Source of the DNA: Diadema setosum
Lineage: Eukaryota > Echinodermata > Echinoidea > Diadematoida > Diadematidae
Assembly (NCBI RefSeq): GCF_964275005.1
Contig: NC_092692.1
Location: 15,469,006-15,533,005, forward strand
Reading direction: 5' to 3'
DNA length: 64,000 bases
The notes beneath the pieces were generated by a model. It searched no databases, was not told the origin of the DNA, and worked only from the letters and a program-made list of their open reading frames with translations. The position numbers and the translations under genes are program-made. Positions 25,101 through 32,199 of the stretch are shown here, one piece after another. Every line of letters starts with the position of its first letter. The first letter of the stretch is position 1.

Positions 25101-25235
25101 TGGAGCGCATTCCGTGTATATATAAGTTTCTTCTTTTTTCGTTAAACTGGTCAATGAAGAACAACTTACCAAAAGACTTAGCAAGAGGTGCGTTTGAAAG
25201 CAAAACGCCGGCCGCAATTTCCTCGGATCCGGCAT
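506..25235 (-). CDS. Polycystin-1-like receptor (WSC, PKD repeats, REJ), 25 exons, 3' end beyond the window
   Basis: Large membrane-receptor gene of the polycystin-1/sperm receptor for egg jelly family; family members act as cell-surface sensors that pair with PKD2-type channels. Coding exons from 5' to 3': 25170-25235, 24240-24267, 23051-23530, 21089-21214, 20170-20303, 19488-19731, 18752-18875, 18082-18269, 16050-16185, 15262-15494, 14558-14721, 13872-14099, 13012-13444, 12212-12402, 11609-11744, 10674-10811, 6281-9946, 5789-5951, 4692-4790, 3869-4062, 3403-3597, 2618-2748, 1722-1941, 1329-1429, 506-631. All have AG/GT borders and compatible phases, giving 2,648 codons without a stop. Domain order: signal peptide (1-31), module 1 (32-191), module 2 (192-359), WSC (361-455), PKD-like domains with module 3 inside one (464-2017), REJ (about 2018-2550), then a pre-GPS region. 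GPS, PLAT and membrane helices are not in the window. Family assignment is firm; orthology to PKD1 rather than another REJ paralogue is not. Confidence 0.9.
1329..1429 (-). CDS. PKD1-like exon 24: Ala/Gln/Glu-rich tract
   Basis: 34 codons with seven consecutive Ala, five consecutive Gln, then Glu/Arg-rich residues; probably a charged helix or coiled segment. The underlying DNA is GCN/CAN-codon rich and may be length-polymorphic. Phase 1 in, phase 0 out, donor GTGAGT. Confidence 0.82.
1722..1941 (-). CDS. PKD1-like exon 23: post-REJ helical region
   Basis: Encodes an Ala/Met-rich helical segment (AMAGAIAAGD, then AANIIAACAGMLN) like the region between REJ and the GPS/GAIN domain in polycystins. 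The upstream splice is GAG followed by VRPPSVS in phase 0. Confidence 0.88.
2618..2748 (-). CDS. PKD1-like exon 22: REJ C-terminal part
   Basis: Encodes VFLLVRVTDYIGSFSDLELT, the strand motif (V.V.D..G......V) that ends REJ. Acceptor TCTCTCTTCAG, donor GTAGGT. Phase 1 in, phase 0 out. Confidence 0.9.
3403..3597 (-). CDS. PKD1-like exon 21: REJ domain, conserved core
   Basis: Encodes NCSMVPPNGTALETEFNIEC followed by DWTDPDMPLNYRF, close to the best-conserved REJ signature (C.V.P..GTAL.T.F...C..W.D.D.PL.Y.F). Phase 1 on both sides. Confidence 0.94.
3869..4062 (-). CDS. PKD1-like exon 20: REJ domain
   Basis: Starts with WEIYKLE, the strand completing YYRW across the splice, then TYRIRVFADR. 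Phase 2 in, phase 1 out, donor GTAAGT. Confidence 0.9.
4438..4480. repeat. (CAA)n microsatellite in an intron
   Basis: Run of CAA trinucleotides in the intron between exons 19 and 20. Confidence 0.9.
4692..4790 (-). CDS. PKD1-like exon 19: REJ domain
   Basis: 99-nt exon starting CRTNCKTKLNPTSRFALES, a REJ segment with a conserved Cys pair, ending ILYYR. Phase 2 on both sides, so it could be skipped without a frameshift. Confidence 0.88.
4973..5060. repeat. 88-bp direct repeat, left copy
   Basis: Matches 5441-5528 closely (both contain CAATTTTTGAGACTGAAAG and GGAAATTACA) and ends at the TTAA where the MITE starts. Confidence 0.8.
5057..5436. mobile_element. TTAA-flanked MITE, family 2 (copy 1)
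   Basis: A ~380-bp element bounded by TTAA, diverged at its left end. It shares with the copies near 21.3, 21.9 and 33.7 kb the segment GAGATAATGAGAAAC, a central ATATC region and the right end CCTCAACCAGTACT, in inverted-repeat arrangement. No coding capacity. It lies between exons 18 and 19 and is flanked by an 88-bp direct repeat. Confidence 0.75.
5441..5528. repeat. 88-bp direct repeat, right copy
   Basis: Second copy of the 4973-5060 segment, on the other side of the MITE and also ending in TTAA. Confidence 0.8.
5789..5951 (-). CDS. PKD1-like exon 18: REJ domain
   Basis: Encodes NYEIKMIVFKGDRMVVATQE, a beta strand pair typical of REJ repeats (receptor for egg jelly). Phase 1 in, phase 2 out. 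Acceptor TCTTAATAG, donor GTAACT. Confidence 0.88.
6281..9946 (-). CDS. PKD1-like exon 17: giant exon with PKD domains D-K and start of REJ
   Basis: A single 3,666-nt exon (1,222 codons). Eight closing-strand motifs are visible, such as GYYPVYINASN, GTYPVMVSATN, GQYNVTINLWN and GVYTVTLNVSN, so it completes PKD D and holds PKD E-K. Residues about 1614-1853 (near 7437-8156) form a Thr/Pro-rich insert with several Cys and NxT/S sites, placed directly after WDFGDT of one PKD. From about residue 2018 the sequence becomes REJ-like (ASKDVTVYGRVKINC, then YGLYSFQLNVSM). Acceptor ACACCACAG, donor GTAAGT, phase 1 in and out. Confidence 0.96.
10124..10174. repeat. (AT)n microsatellite
   Basis: Alternating AT tract with a short ACAT interruption in the intron before exon 17. 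The rest of that intron holds only poly-A/T tracts. Confidence 0.9.
10674..10811 (-). CDS. PKD1-like exon 16: PKD domain D, middle
   Basis: Encodes TNVTYEVTIGDG, equivalent to the strand before the FGDG turn of a PKD domain. Phase 1 on both sides. Donor GTGCGT. Confidence 0.87.
10930..11205 (-). mobile_element. tRNA-derived SINE (copy 1)
   Basis: Read on the minus strand it has a tRNA-like head with an A-box-like GGTGTAATAGACAAGG and a B box GGTTCGAATCC, then a body with ATGGGTACCTGGCAACGCT and GAAGAGGCT, then an ATAATGATAATAA tail. The same body occurs at 62.4 kb. It lies in the intron between exons 15 and 16. Confidence 0.75.
11609..11744 (-). CDS. PKD1-like exon 15: end of PKD C and inter-domain segment
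   Basis: Starts TFIVLQHTIKDFEW, the closing strand and linker typical between PKD repeats, with an acceptor CCCTCCGCAG. Donor GTTGGT. Phase 0 in, phase 1 out. Confidence 0.85.
12212..12402 (-). CDS. PKD1-like exon 14: PKD domain C
   Basis: A compact PKD unit with VTYHWRMGNGDE in place of WDFGDG, followed by GVYNITVEAYNDIS, the usual last-strand motif. Phase 1 in, phase 0 out. Confidence 0.92.
13012..13444 (-). CDS. PKD1-like exon 13: end of module 3 and second half of PKD B
   Basis: Contains VQEGDIIGWYN and YKHALRAHVV, the C-terminal anchors of the module. It then encodes HVYHNFSEETNRREVTLRV, which looks like the missing HxY and last strands of the PKD domain begun in exon 10. Ends in phase 1. 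Confidence 0.9.
13872..14099 (-). CDS. PKD1-like exon 12: middle of module 3 with a Cys-rich insertion
   Basis: 76 codons starting VYRPRCDD (matching IYRP of module 2), then a stretch with six further cysteines that modules 1 and 2 lack. In phase 0 on both sides. Confidence 0.9.
14558..14721 (-). CDS. PKD1-like exon 11: start of module 3
   Basis: Encodes NDYIERDGHLVAWEF and GTIYLQ, aligning with the front of modules 1 and 2. Phase 1 in, phase 0 out, donor GTGAGAA. Confidence 0.9.
14938..15016 (+). repeat. Retroposon 3'-end fragment (AAGAAAGTGAGATGTA type)
   Basis: Shares GAAGAAAGTGAGATGTA and AAAACGGAAATA plus a TGAACTGAACTG-like tail with 24000-24090. Probably the 3' end of a 5'-truncated retroposon ending in a short tandem tail. 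Confidence 0.5.
15262..15494 (-). CDS. PKD1-like exon 10: end of PKD A and first half of PKD B
   Basis: Finishes the first PKD domain (EPRTFLVTGQASDLW) and starts a second one, reaching AEVDFGDGRVVSF. The second domain's remaining strands are not here; they reappear in exon 13 after module 3. The donor GTTCGT is weak but gives the only consistent phase. Confidence 0.87.
16050..16185 (-). CDS. PKD1-like exon 9: first PKD domain, N-terminal part
   Basis: Encodes VTFSFDYGDG and a SHAY motif, the two central signatures of the PKD beta-sandwich (usually WDFGDG and HxY). Donor GTATGT. Phase 1 in, phase 2 out. Confidence 0.92.
16186..18081. other. Long intron between exons 8 and 9
   Basis: 1.9-kb intron with poly-A/C tracts, a T/G microsatellite near 16350 and a retroposon tail at its right end. 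No exon is needed here: exons 8 and 9 join in phase. Confidence 0.7.
17690..17998 (+). repeat. Retroposon fragment ending in (AATTG)n
   Basis: Contains GTGATCCATGTATTACA and TTGTTACCATT, both shared with 18945-19200, and ends in tandem TTGAATTGAA-like units, as do several other fragments in the window. Confidence 0.55.
18082..18269 (-). CDS. PKD1-like exon 8: WSC domain, second half
   Basis: Completes the WSC domain: AGLQEGKLCFCSSSYG, then two later Cys pairs (SCDYTC and YFTCGG). The exon continues to YTFDEV, a linker to the first PKD domain. Phase 2 in, phase 1 out. Confidence 0.93.
18752..18875 (-). CDS. PKD1-like exon 7: WSC domain, first half
   Basis: Begins YKGCYPEN and carries the MTRISCISACAQ helix motif, the hallmark N-terminal half of the cysteine-rich WSC domain (a putative carbohydrate-binding fold also present in polycystin-1). 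Phase 1 in, phase 2 out. Confidence 0.93.
18945..19202 (+). repeat. Retroposon fragment of the same family
   Basis: Starts with GAGTGATCTATGTTTTACA, has TTGTTACCATTGCAAAATG in the middle and ends GGATGGAAATAAAGCAC, like the fragments at 17.7, 46.6 and 55.1 kb. Confidence 0.55.
19488..19731 (-). CDS. PKD1-like exon 6: end of module 2
   Basis: Encodes FEPGDLIGWRW and ends with AYSLQAVLSPF, the same C-terminal signature as module 1. Phase 0 in, phase 1 out, with a GTGAGTT donor. Confidence 0.9.
20170..20303 (-). CDS. PKD1-like exon 5: middle of module 2
   Basis: Encodes GWTFWG and GFRPGIYRP, aligning with SRWIYYS and PGVWRW of module 1, then a segment ending HRLDEE. Acceptor CTACGCAG, donor GTGAGAG. 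Phase 1 in, phase 0 out. Confidence 0.9.
21089..21214 (-). CDS. PKD1-like exon 4: start of module 2
   Basis: Phase-1 exon encoding the N-terminal part of module 2, with the anchor LPFTCYGQVK matching ECYGRIS of module 1. The donor is GTCAGG. The acceptor lies only 37 nt from the end of a TTAA MITE in the upstream intron. Confidence 0.88.
21252..21643. mobile_element. TTAA-flanked MITE, family 2 (copy 2)
   Basis: Bounded by TTAA, with inverted ends AGGGACTGTACAGTACTGG and CCAGTACTGTACCGTACCT. The internal halves are also inversely related. No open frame of note. It ends 37 nt from the acceptor of exon 4. Confidence 0.85.
21311..22552. repeat. Tandem duplication of ~620 bp within an intron
   Basis: Unit 1 (21311-21932) and unit 2 (21941-22552) start with GAGATAATGAGAAACCTC and end CGATCAAGACGT, with few differences and an 8-bp spacer. 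Each unit holds most of a family 2 MITE plus ~300 bp of CT-rich flank, so the duplication followed the MITE insertion and is recent. Confidence 0.92.
23051..23530 (-). CDS. PKD1-like exon 3: ectodomain module 1
   Basis: 160 codons encoding the first copy of a repeated beta-rich module. Anchors shared with modules 2 and 3 are ELECYGRISRW, PGVWRW, FQPGDKLGF and AYSFKAVF. Codons are GC-rich against AT-rich introns. Phase 1 in and phase 1 out. Confidence 0.9.
24000..24090 (+). repeat. Retroposon 3'-end fragment (AAGAAAGTGAGATGTA type)
   Basis: Second copy of the element at 14.94 kb, with AAAGAAAGTGAGATGTAGA and AAAACGGAAATAAATTTGA. It lies in the intron between exons 2 and 3. Confidence 0.5.
24240..24267 (-). 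CDS. PKD1-like exon 2: 28-nt micro-exon completing the signal peptide
   Basis: A 28-nt exon between a pyrimidine-rich acceptor (TTTTTCTTCAACAG) and a GTAAG donor. In phase 0 it reads TLGLLAGTA, finishing the hydrophobic core and the likely signal-peptidase site. It ends in phase 1, which the next exon requires. Confidence 0.75.
25170..25235 (-). CDS. PKD1-like exon 1: start codon and signal peptide
   Basis: The ATG at 25235 opens 22 codons rich in Leu (ending HLLLSLL), followed by a GTAAGT-type donor. Joined in phase 0 to exon 2 it forms a classic signal peptide: basic n-region, Leu-rich core, small residues near GTA. An overlapping frame with an ATG at 25260 lacks a hydrophobic core, so I prefer this start. 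5' UTR limits are not visible. Confidence 0.75.
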
Positions 25236-26740
25236 GCTTAATGTTTGTCTGATCTCCCACTATCAGTAATATTAGTCTCCAATTAAAGATCCACGAACTT
25301 TTCTCATTTTGAGAAAAGAATCATAAAGTTTTGGCCGGTTTTTACGGAGGACCAACAGAAGACGTCAGTCAACTCCACCGAATTGCGTTTTGTCGTCGCA
25401 CTGAAATGATCAAAGACGTCATAATTTTTCTGTAGTATAGGAAAAGGTACAGACTTACACAATTGTCAATGCATAAGAAAAGATTCCGTGCTGCTTTGCA
25501 TATAGCGAAATCGATTAAGGCCTTCGATACAATAGTTGCGCTTACTCCCATTAGGGAAGAACCATGTTCTCTTGTTTATTTTCTTGAAGGATGGGGTAAG
25601 AAATGACAGATCTTTCTTTCTTATAAAGAAAGGGTCTTATAAATGAAATGTCTTTGTATGCGTGGATGATTTGAAAAAAATATGTGAGAAACAGGATTTA
25701 GTGTTTAAACAAATCAGATTCCGGAGGGAGATCAACATCTGCCTGGAATGGCCCATGACAAATGCAACTTGTACGTCGGCACTTACACGAAGATCAATAC
25801 ATGAAGAGGCGTCTCCAAAATCGATATCCTCTTTAACAAGAGATACTAGCCCAAGACTTTTGTACTTCTCCTCCGCAAATACCTTGCACAACTTCTGCTC
25901 GAAATGCATCATGTAAGTTATTCCATGTTGAAATATTCTATATATTGTTAGCTATGATTTAACTCAAACACAAATTCATACATAAATTCGTATCAAGAGA
26001 AAATTCTGATTGTGTTCACTGCGCTTTCTTTCTTCCTTTCTTTCTTTCCTTCTCAAAAAAAAAAAGAATAGAGGAAAGAACCAAACAAAATGTTGTCAAA
26101 AGTGTGTGACCATAGGAGCGGAATATAACGGGACAGAGTTAGCATGGTTAGGCGCTCTGGTTCGATAGAATCTATGTCAGACCCTGAGCGATCAATACCG
26201 GGAGCTTGCCTTGAGGACTGGTGTAAGTGATGTCGCCCTTTTCTATCTGCATAGAACATTGTCCCATTAGCTAACGCACTCCCTGAGAAAGCAGCGAGTT
26301 TTGTTTGTGTCTATTTGTTATCAGACGAACTAAATTTGCCACCGAATTAAGTGAAAAGCTCCACCTCATTTCTGGGAGCGAAGAGTTAGATAAACCGAGT
26401 CGCTTTTGTCTGTATACAGACCCCAACAGCGTTATATGGCCGTCGACATAAGGTTACTGTCAAGTTTGACTTTAATGGATTAGTAAAATCAACCAAACTG
26501 TCGATAGAAGTTTCATTAGAACTGGATATCAAATGAATATATTATACAATAATGATCAATAATTGATAATTAACAGTGCTTATGTAGCGCATAACACATA
26601 GCGCATATGTCCCTCTGTGCTCTGTCTCTGTATTTTCTTAACATTACATTCCAACATGACATTTGCGAACATCGCTATAAAGGCTTTTCAAGAACACAAA
26701 AAACGAAGAAACACAAGAAAAACGAAATAAAATATAGCTG
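25236..26740. other. Upstream flank of the PKD1-like gene
   Basis: No clear promoter is recognised. Two exon-like patches occur on the minus strand (25459-25560 and 25787-25894, each followed by a GTAAGT donor); they could be 5' exons of this gene or unrelated. No known protein is recognised. Confidence 0.4.
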
Positions 26741-26767
26741 ACAGGGCCTTCAACCCCCATCTACATT

Positions 26768-26925
26768 CTAGTACAGTCAAACCTGTTTATAGCGGCCACC
26801 AAAGGGAGACGAAAAGGTGACCGTTATAGACAGGTTCTGTAACATGCCTTTTTCTCTCGGAGTGAATTGTTTTTAGTGGTCGTGTGCGGCAAATGACCGC
26901 TATAAGTGGTCGCTAAGATAGATTT
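26768..26925. mobile_element. DNA-transposon end fragment (pogo/Tigger-like?)
   Basis: Starts CAGTCAAACCTGTTTATAGC followed by GGCCACC, and continues with ACCGCTATAAGTGGTCGCTA-type repeats, the look of pogo/Tigger-like terminal repeats in animals. No transposase. Family call is tentative. Confidence 0.45.
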
Positions 26926-26995
26926 GGCTGTGCATTGCCTAGGTTCAGTATTAGAATTAATTCTCATCTTATCTTGATATGCCTTTCATCTCCTT

Positions 26996-26996
<1 letters not shown>

Positions 26997-27046
<50 letters not shown>

Positions 27047-27048
27047 GA
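26997..27048. repeat. (GA)n then (G)n microsatellite
   Basis: About 40 bp of GA dinucleotides followed by about 12 G. A second (GA)n tract occurs at 27190-27221. Confidence 0.95.
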
Positions 27049-27195
27049 GAGAAAGCCCCGCAAGGAAAAATTTATGACGAATTAATTTGGGTAACTTACC
27101 TTTCCTTTCAGACCGGTTATTATTATAAAACATAGACATCTTGACCCTTTTAATAACTTTTACACGCAAATTGTAGGCCCACTAAAAGAGAGTGG

Positions 27196-27226
<31 letters not shown>

Positions 27227-27488
27227 TGACAAGATAAAAACTGGGGGAAGACATCAAAGGGGAAAGACGAAATTGTTAGCTATGTACTGTTTATGAAGAC
27301 AAATTTTAAGTTTATAACGTTTGCAAGATTAATATGATTTTCTTTGGATCTGGATGGACAATAACATCTGTGATTCACCAAAGCGTGCGATTTTGAAAAA
27401 GAATGGAAATCACGATCTAATTTAAAAAGGACCAAAAAAAAAAAAATAGAATGTGAAATTCTTGGTGCAAATCACCTCTGTAAGATAC

Positions 27489-27651
27489 CAGGGCCCCATT
27501 TCATTAACGATGCCGAGATAGTAACTCTTGCTGGAATGGTAACTTCCAACAGCAACAGCCAATCAGGAAGCTGGATTCTTGTCGTTACCATGACAATTGT
27601 CATTCCAGCGGCAAGAGTTGCTATCATATCAACTTTTTATGAAACGGGGCC
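27489..27651. mobile_element. Short MITE with GGCCCC ends
   Basis: Inverted ends GGGCCCCATTTCATTAA and TTTATGAAACGGGGCC enclose an imperfect palindrome (AGTAACTCTTGCTGGAATG with CATTCCAGCGGCAAGAGTT). The element at 51.8 kb has similar ends. Confidence 0.75.
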
Positions 27652-30600
27652 AAGGACGGAGTTGTTGTTGTTTTGTTTTTTGAAGATTGTTAATTGGAAC
27701 ACCAACCACTGAACATACGTTGAATTCTAAAATGTATACTGTAAAATCATATTGACCCCTTCTCTTGACTGTTCTTCTCTAATCTTTTTAAGAATCATCT
27801 GAGGAGCCGCGAAACCTTTCCCAGACGCCGCGAGTGTGCCACGGCAAGAACACAAAATCACAATTCTTGATAGCGCCATCTCCTGAGCAATATGTATGTA
27901 ATAGAACGGGTATAGTGTGTATAGAGTTCTGTGGTATACTGTCATGTACTAGTACTTTCTTTTACCCAACTTTATCTTGCACTCGGTGCAGATTACCTGA
28001 GATTATCACATAATAATACGAAAAAACTTGTGGAGCAACTGAATGTAGCAAATGAGAGATACTCCCTTTTAGCCAATCTGATACCGTGTGCACTATGGGG
28101 TCAACATGAAAGGACGTATAATTCTAGTCTTACGGAGGCCAATGTTCATTCCACTTTTGTCGTTGTTGTTGTTTTTGATACATTAATTTACTTTTCTTCT
28201 TTTTCCTGAATTCAGAGCTGAGCGCGTCTCTTCAAAATTATGTTTCTGCTTGTGTGTGTGTTTAACTACAAGTATGTCTCATACATACATGTGCACTGTA
28301 AAAGTTACATTATCTGTTGACTATAGTGACAGCTGCCATGGCTGCTGTACTCCCCCTTCCCTTCCCCTCTTTTTTCCTCCCCTTTCCCAATTGTCACCAT
28401 GTGGTCGTGACTCGTTAATACTATTAAACGCCACACACTTGGCTCGTCTCCTTGTAGTATTAACACGAAGTCAGATGGAAGTAGATGTCCTAGCAATCGG
28501 TATTTTGAGAGTAGGCCTATAATCCCCTGACACTGCAAATGATTTCCACAAACTGAAGATCATTGTGCATTATTTTTTTTTTTCGCCGGGTGTCCAAGGT
28601 GGCTGTAATAAATGAAATGAAATGAAATGAAAGACGTAAAATGTAGATTAAACGCTAGATATCATACAGGAAGTTGTCTTGAAGATAGTATATTAATTTT
28701 CACGTGTTTTCTTGTATATAGTCATATAGTATGTCGCAAGATGCAGATTAAGTGAAATGATGACATCATTACCACGCATGTCTTTCGTCGACGATTTTTC
28801 ATTGGATATCCTTTTAATGATTTGAATTGTAATTTCAAAAAGCTTCATGATATCCATCTAGCTAATGATTCTGTCAATATAACCAATCAATATTGACCTT
28901 CATGAGGAATGGGCCATGGTTGCTCTAAAAATACATTATGATACACATTTGATTATGTTTGTTTTTTACAAACTAATTTGAAAGTTGCGAGTGGACTTCA
29001 TCACTTGCAAACAACACGATAGCTGCTTGGTATAGAACTATACAGTGTATTTCGCAAAAACATGTTGAAATCTGGAACATCTAGTAGTCTTCTTATTTAA
29101 GTCAAATTTCTAGAAACATCCCAAGATTAATTTCTTTTCAATAAGCGTAAACTTGAGAACAGAGTTACATTGCACTTTCAGGTATCCCTTGATAAACACG
29201 TATAGATTCAGGTGTGTTGATTAATGCTGTGTCGTAACTAACATCAAACTTGTTATTTCAGCCCTATAGAAACTCTTGGAAACAACAGTTTGTAAAGAAT
29301 GTTGTTAAGGCAGCGTATAAACCTGCTGTTGACGAACTGATTGCCACAATGAACGACGCGATCAGCCTGAGTAATCCGACCTTACATTACGCCTTCCCTT
29401 CTATTATCAGTCGCCTATTATTATGGGCTGTACTAGTAATACGCATCCTGCCCATTCAGAATAAGTGTATCAAAGACCATCATCACTGTCAATGACTAAA
29501 TTCATCGCAGCGTGTGGGTGAAAATCGTGGTCTATCTACCACACACGTTGCAGAGTAGGCCATGAGAGCCAGGCTCTGTCACAGGCCACAGACATTAATA
29601 GGCCTACTCAACTTCTTCCACGGCTTCAGGCCAATGATAATAATCATGGCGAACATTCTCTCCAGTGATTTTTTGTTTGTTTGTTTTTTGGTAAAGAAAA
29701 AAATACCGTCACTCTAAACGACATTTCTTCATATTCTTTCTTCTCCTGCTTCTTCACCTTCATTTTCTTCTTCTTCTTTTTCTTCTTCTTCTTCTTCTTT
29801 TTCTTCTCTTTTCTTCTTCTTCTTCTTCTTCTTCTTCTTCTTCTTCTTCTTCTTCAATTTCGGCAAATGCTCTACTTCTTTCAGAGCTTCCTTCTACTCC
29901 GCCTCCCTATTCTGCTCATTTTTTTTCCGATTTCTTCTCCTTCTATTTCTTATACAACCCTTGTTGCTGCCGATTCCGCCTCCTAATTCTCATCGCCCCT
30001 TTTCTATGATCTTGTTTTCAAATACTCACATTAATTTCTATCAGCATTGCTATCTGAATCAGAAAAGTAGGTATAGAGAATGCGAACACCATAATTCGAT
30101 GCCTTTGTAATTGTTAACATGATTCAGATATTAACAAAAATGGCAAACATCGTGCAAGGTTTCACAAGGAAACCCTATAGCATATCTACAAAGAGAAAAC
30201 TCTCCGTGATAATGGCATTGCTACCCTGAAACAAAAGGAAGCAAACTATATTCATAGTGTATACACTCCTGTGCCGTCCAGTGGCAATCCAAGCTGGATT
30301 GCCATTTTGAAGTACATGTAGTGCTTTTATAGTGCTCTCAGAATGGTTGTATGGTAAAAGTGAATACTACTTCGTTGATTGCTGTCCATGACTTAAGATT
30401 TCCATCCCTGGTAATATCTTGTCCTAATTTAGGGACCTACCCATTTCTTCATTCATTATGAGTAGGTTCTATGTCAGGATCAGCTTTCATGCAAGAAGGG
30501 CATTTTGCATAAAATGTTGGACCGCAATCAAACGGGTCGAATGTTTCTCCTTCTGTTGCTGTTATTGTTATTGTTGTTCTGTAAGTGAAATTTCATTTCG

Positions 30601-31560
30601 ACATTTCATGAGTCTGCTGAAGATACAACGAAGTCACTGTTATATGTACACATATGCTCACAAGCGACCGAAGTTTTTTTCCAGCTTTCTGTCTATTAAA
30701 CCAACCAAGAGTGATAATTATGCGAATGCACATTAAGACGACATGTAGAAAAGGCTGTTTTGATGGTTTGAAGTCCATAATTAAGCAGCTGACTAAAAGT
30801 GTTCTCAACAGTTTAGCATATAATTTTGTATGATTCTTATTTAATCATTACTTCTCTTTTCGCAAAGGCTCTAGTAATCACTTCTTCTATATTAACAGTT
30901 GGCCACATTGAAAAGACCATGGAGCTCTATATCTAGTAGCTCCATGAAAATACTATATCTAGCGTCAGAATTGTCAAAAAGACTCCTTGTCTGTCTTTCT
31001 CTACCCATTGGCCTTCCTTCAACGGGCATTGACCTGAAACCAGACTATAATTGTGAATATTGCTACATTATGTGCTGGCAGCATTGGCGTAAATATCGTA
31101 TATGTTATAAAACGTGTTGGCGACGTTCGTTTGAATTTTGAATGAATGTGTTATTAAAATAATGCCTAACCGACACAAAAACCTTGTAATAAAATATAGT
31201 ACGTCAAGCAATGTCTTTCAATTGACATTGTTTATTTACTTTTACTCCCAAATGCTTAGTATCTGATGGGGTGTTGCATGGAATACCACAAGAGTATACC
31301 TCGGTATACACAACAAGCAAAGGCACATGTTCGAATACCACAACCTATGTAACATGCCATTGAATGCAGTGTATTTGATACCAGTTACAGTGTGCACGCT
31401 GCACACAATAAACGGCGCCAAGTAACAACTGAACAAGGCATTTCGTCAGGGGATGAGGCCTATTATCATAGGGCATAGGTCTTCTTTGTTAGGTCGTACC
31501 AACGCTCTGCTCTTACGTAACAACTCGTTAGACGGTCTATAATACCGCTCATGACAACCC
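27652..31560. other. Intergenic region
   Basis: AT-rich with simple repeats, including a (TTC)n tract. One segment after a TTATTTCAG acceptor (29262-29494, plus strand) has exon-like composition; I do not recognise the protein. Otherwise nothing supportable. Confidence 0.5.
29755..29856. repeat. (TTC)n polypyrimidine tract
   Basis: Long CTT/TTC tract, a homopurine-homopyrimidine run able in principle to form triplex DNA. Confidence 0.9.
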
Positions 31561-31574
31561 CTTGAGCAGATCGA

Positions 31575-31660
31575 CCAATCAGGAGGGATCTTTTGTTAAT
31601 ACGTCTGACGAAGGACGCCGGTAAGTATAAATACCTGAGAATTTCAAACAACCTGCATTC
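31575..31660 (+). promoter_or_regulatory. Histone H3 promoter: CCAAT box, TATA box, cap motif
   Basis: CCAAT at 31575-31579, TATAAATA at 31626-31633, and CATTCG at 31656-31661, about 30 nt after the TATA box. This resembles the PyCATTCPu cap motif of sea urchin histone genes, though the preceding base is G. It predicts a 5' UTR of roughly 58 nt. Confidence 0.75.
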
Positions 31661-31666
31661 GATTAG

Positions 31667-32125
<459 letters not shown>

Positions 32126-32159
32126 ATCGACTAGAACGCCCATCCACTACAAACCAAAC

Positions 32160-32175
32160 GGCTCTTCTTAGAGCC
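32160..32175 (+). terminator. Histone mRNA 3' stem-loop
   Basis: GGCTCT-TCTT-AGAGCC: a six-base-pair stem with a four-base loop, flanked by AAAC and ACCA, 34 nt after the stop codon. This is the SLBP-bound stem-loop of replication-dependent histone mRNAs, matching the GGYYYUHUHARRRCC pattern. Confidence 0.93.
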
Positions 32176-32185
32176 ACCAAAAAAC

Positions 32186-32197
32186 CTAGAAAGAAAT
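32186..32197 (+). promoter_or_regulatory. Histone downstream element (U7 snRNA site)
   Basis: CTAGAAAGAAAT, 11 nt after the stem-loop, resembles the purine-rich CAAGAAAGA spacer element that pairs with U7 snRNA in sea urchin histone genes. It supports cleavage without polyadenylation. Confidence 0.8.
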
Positions 32198-32199
32198 CT

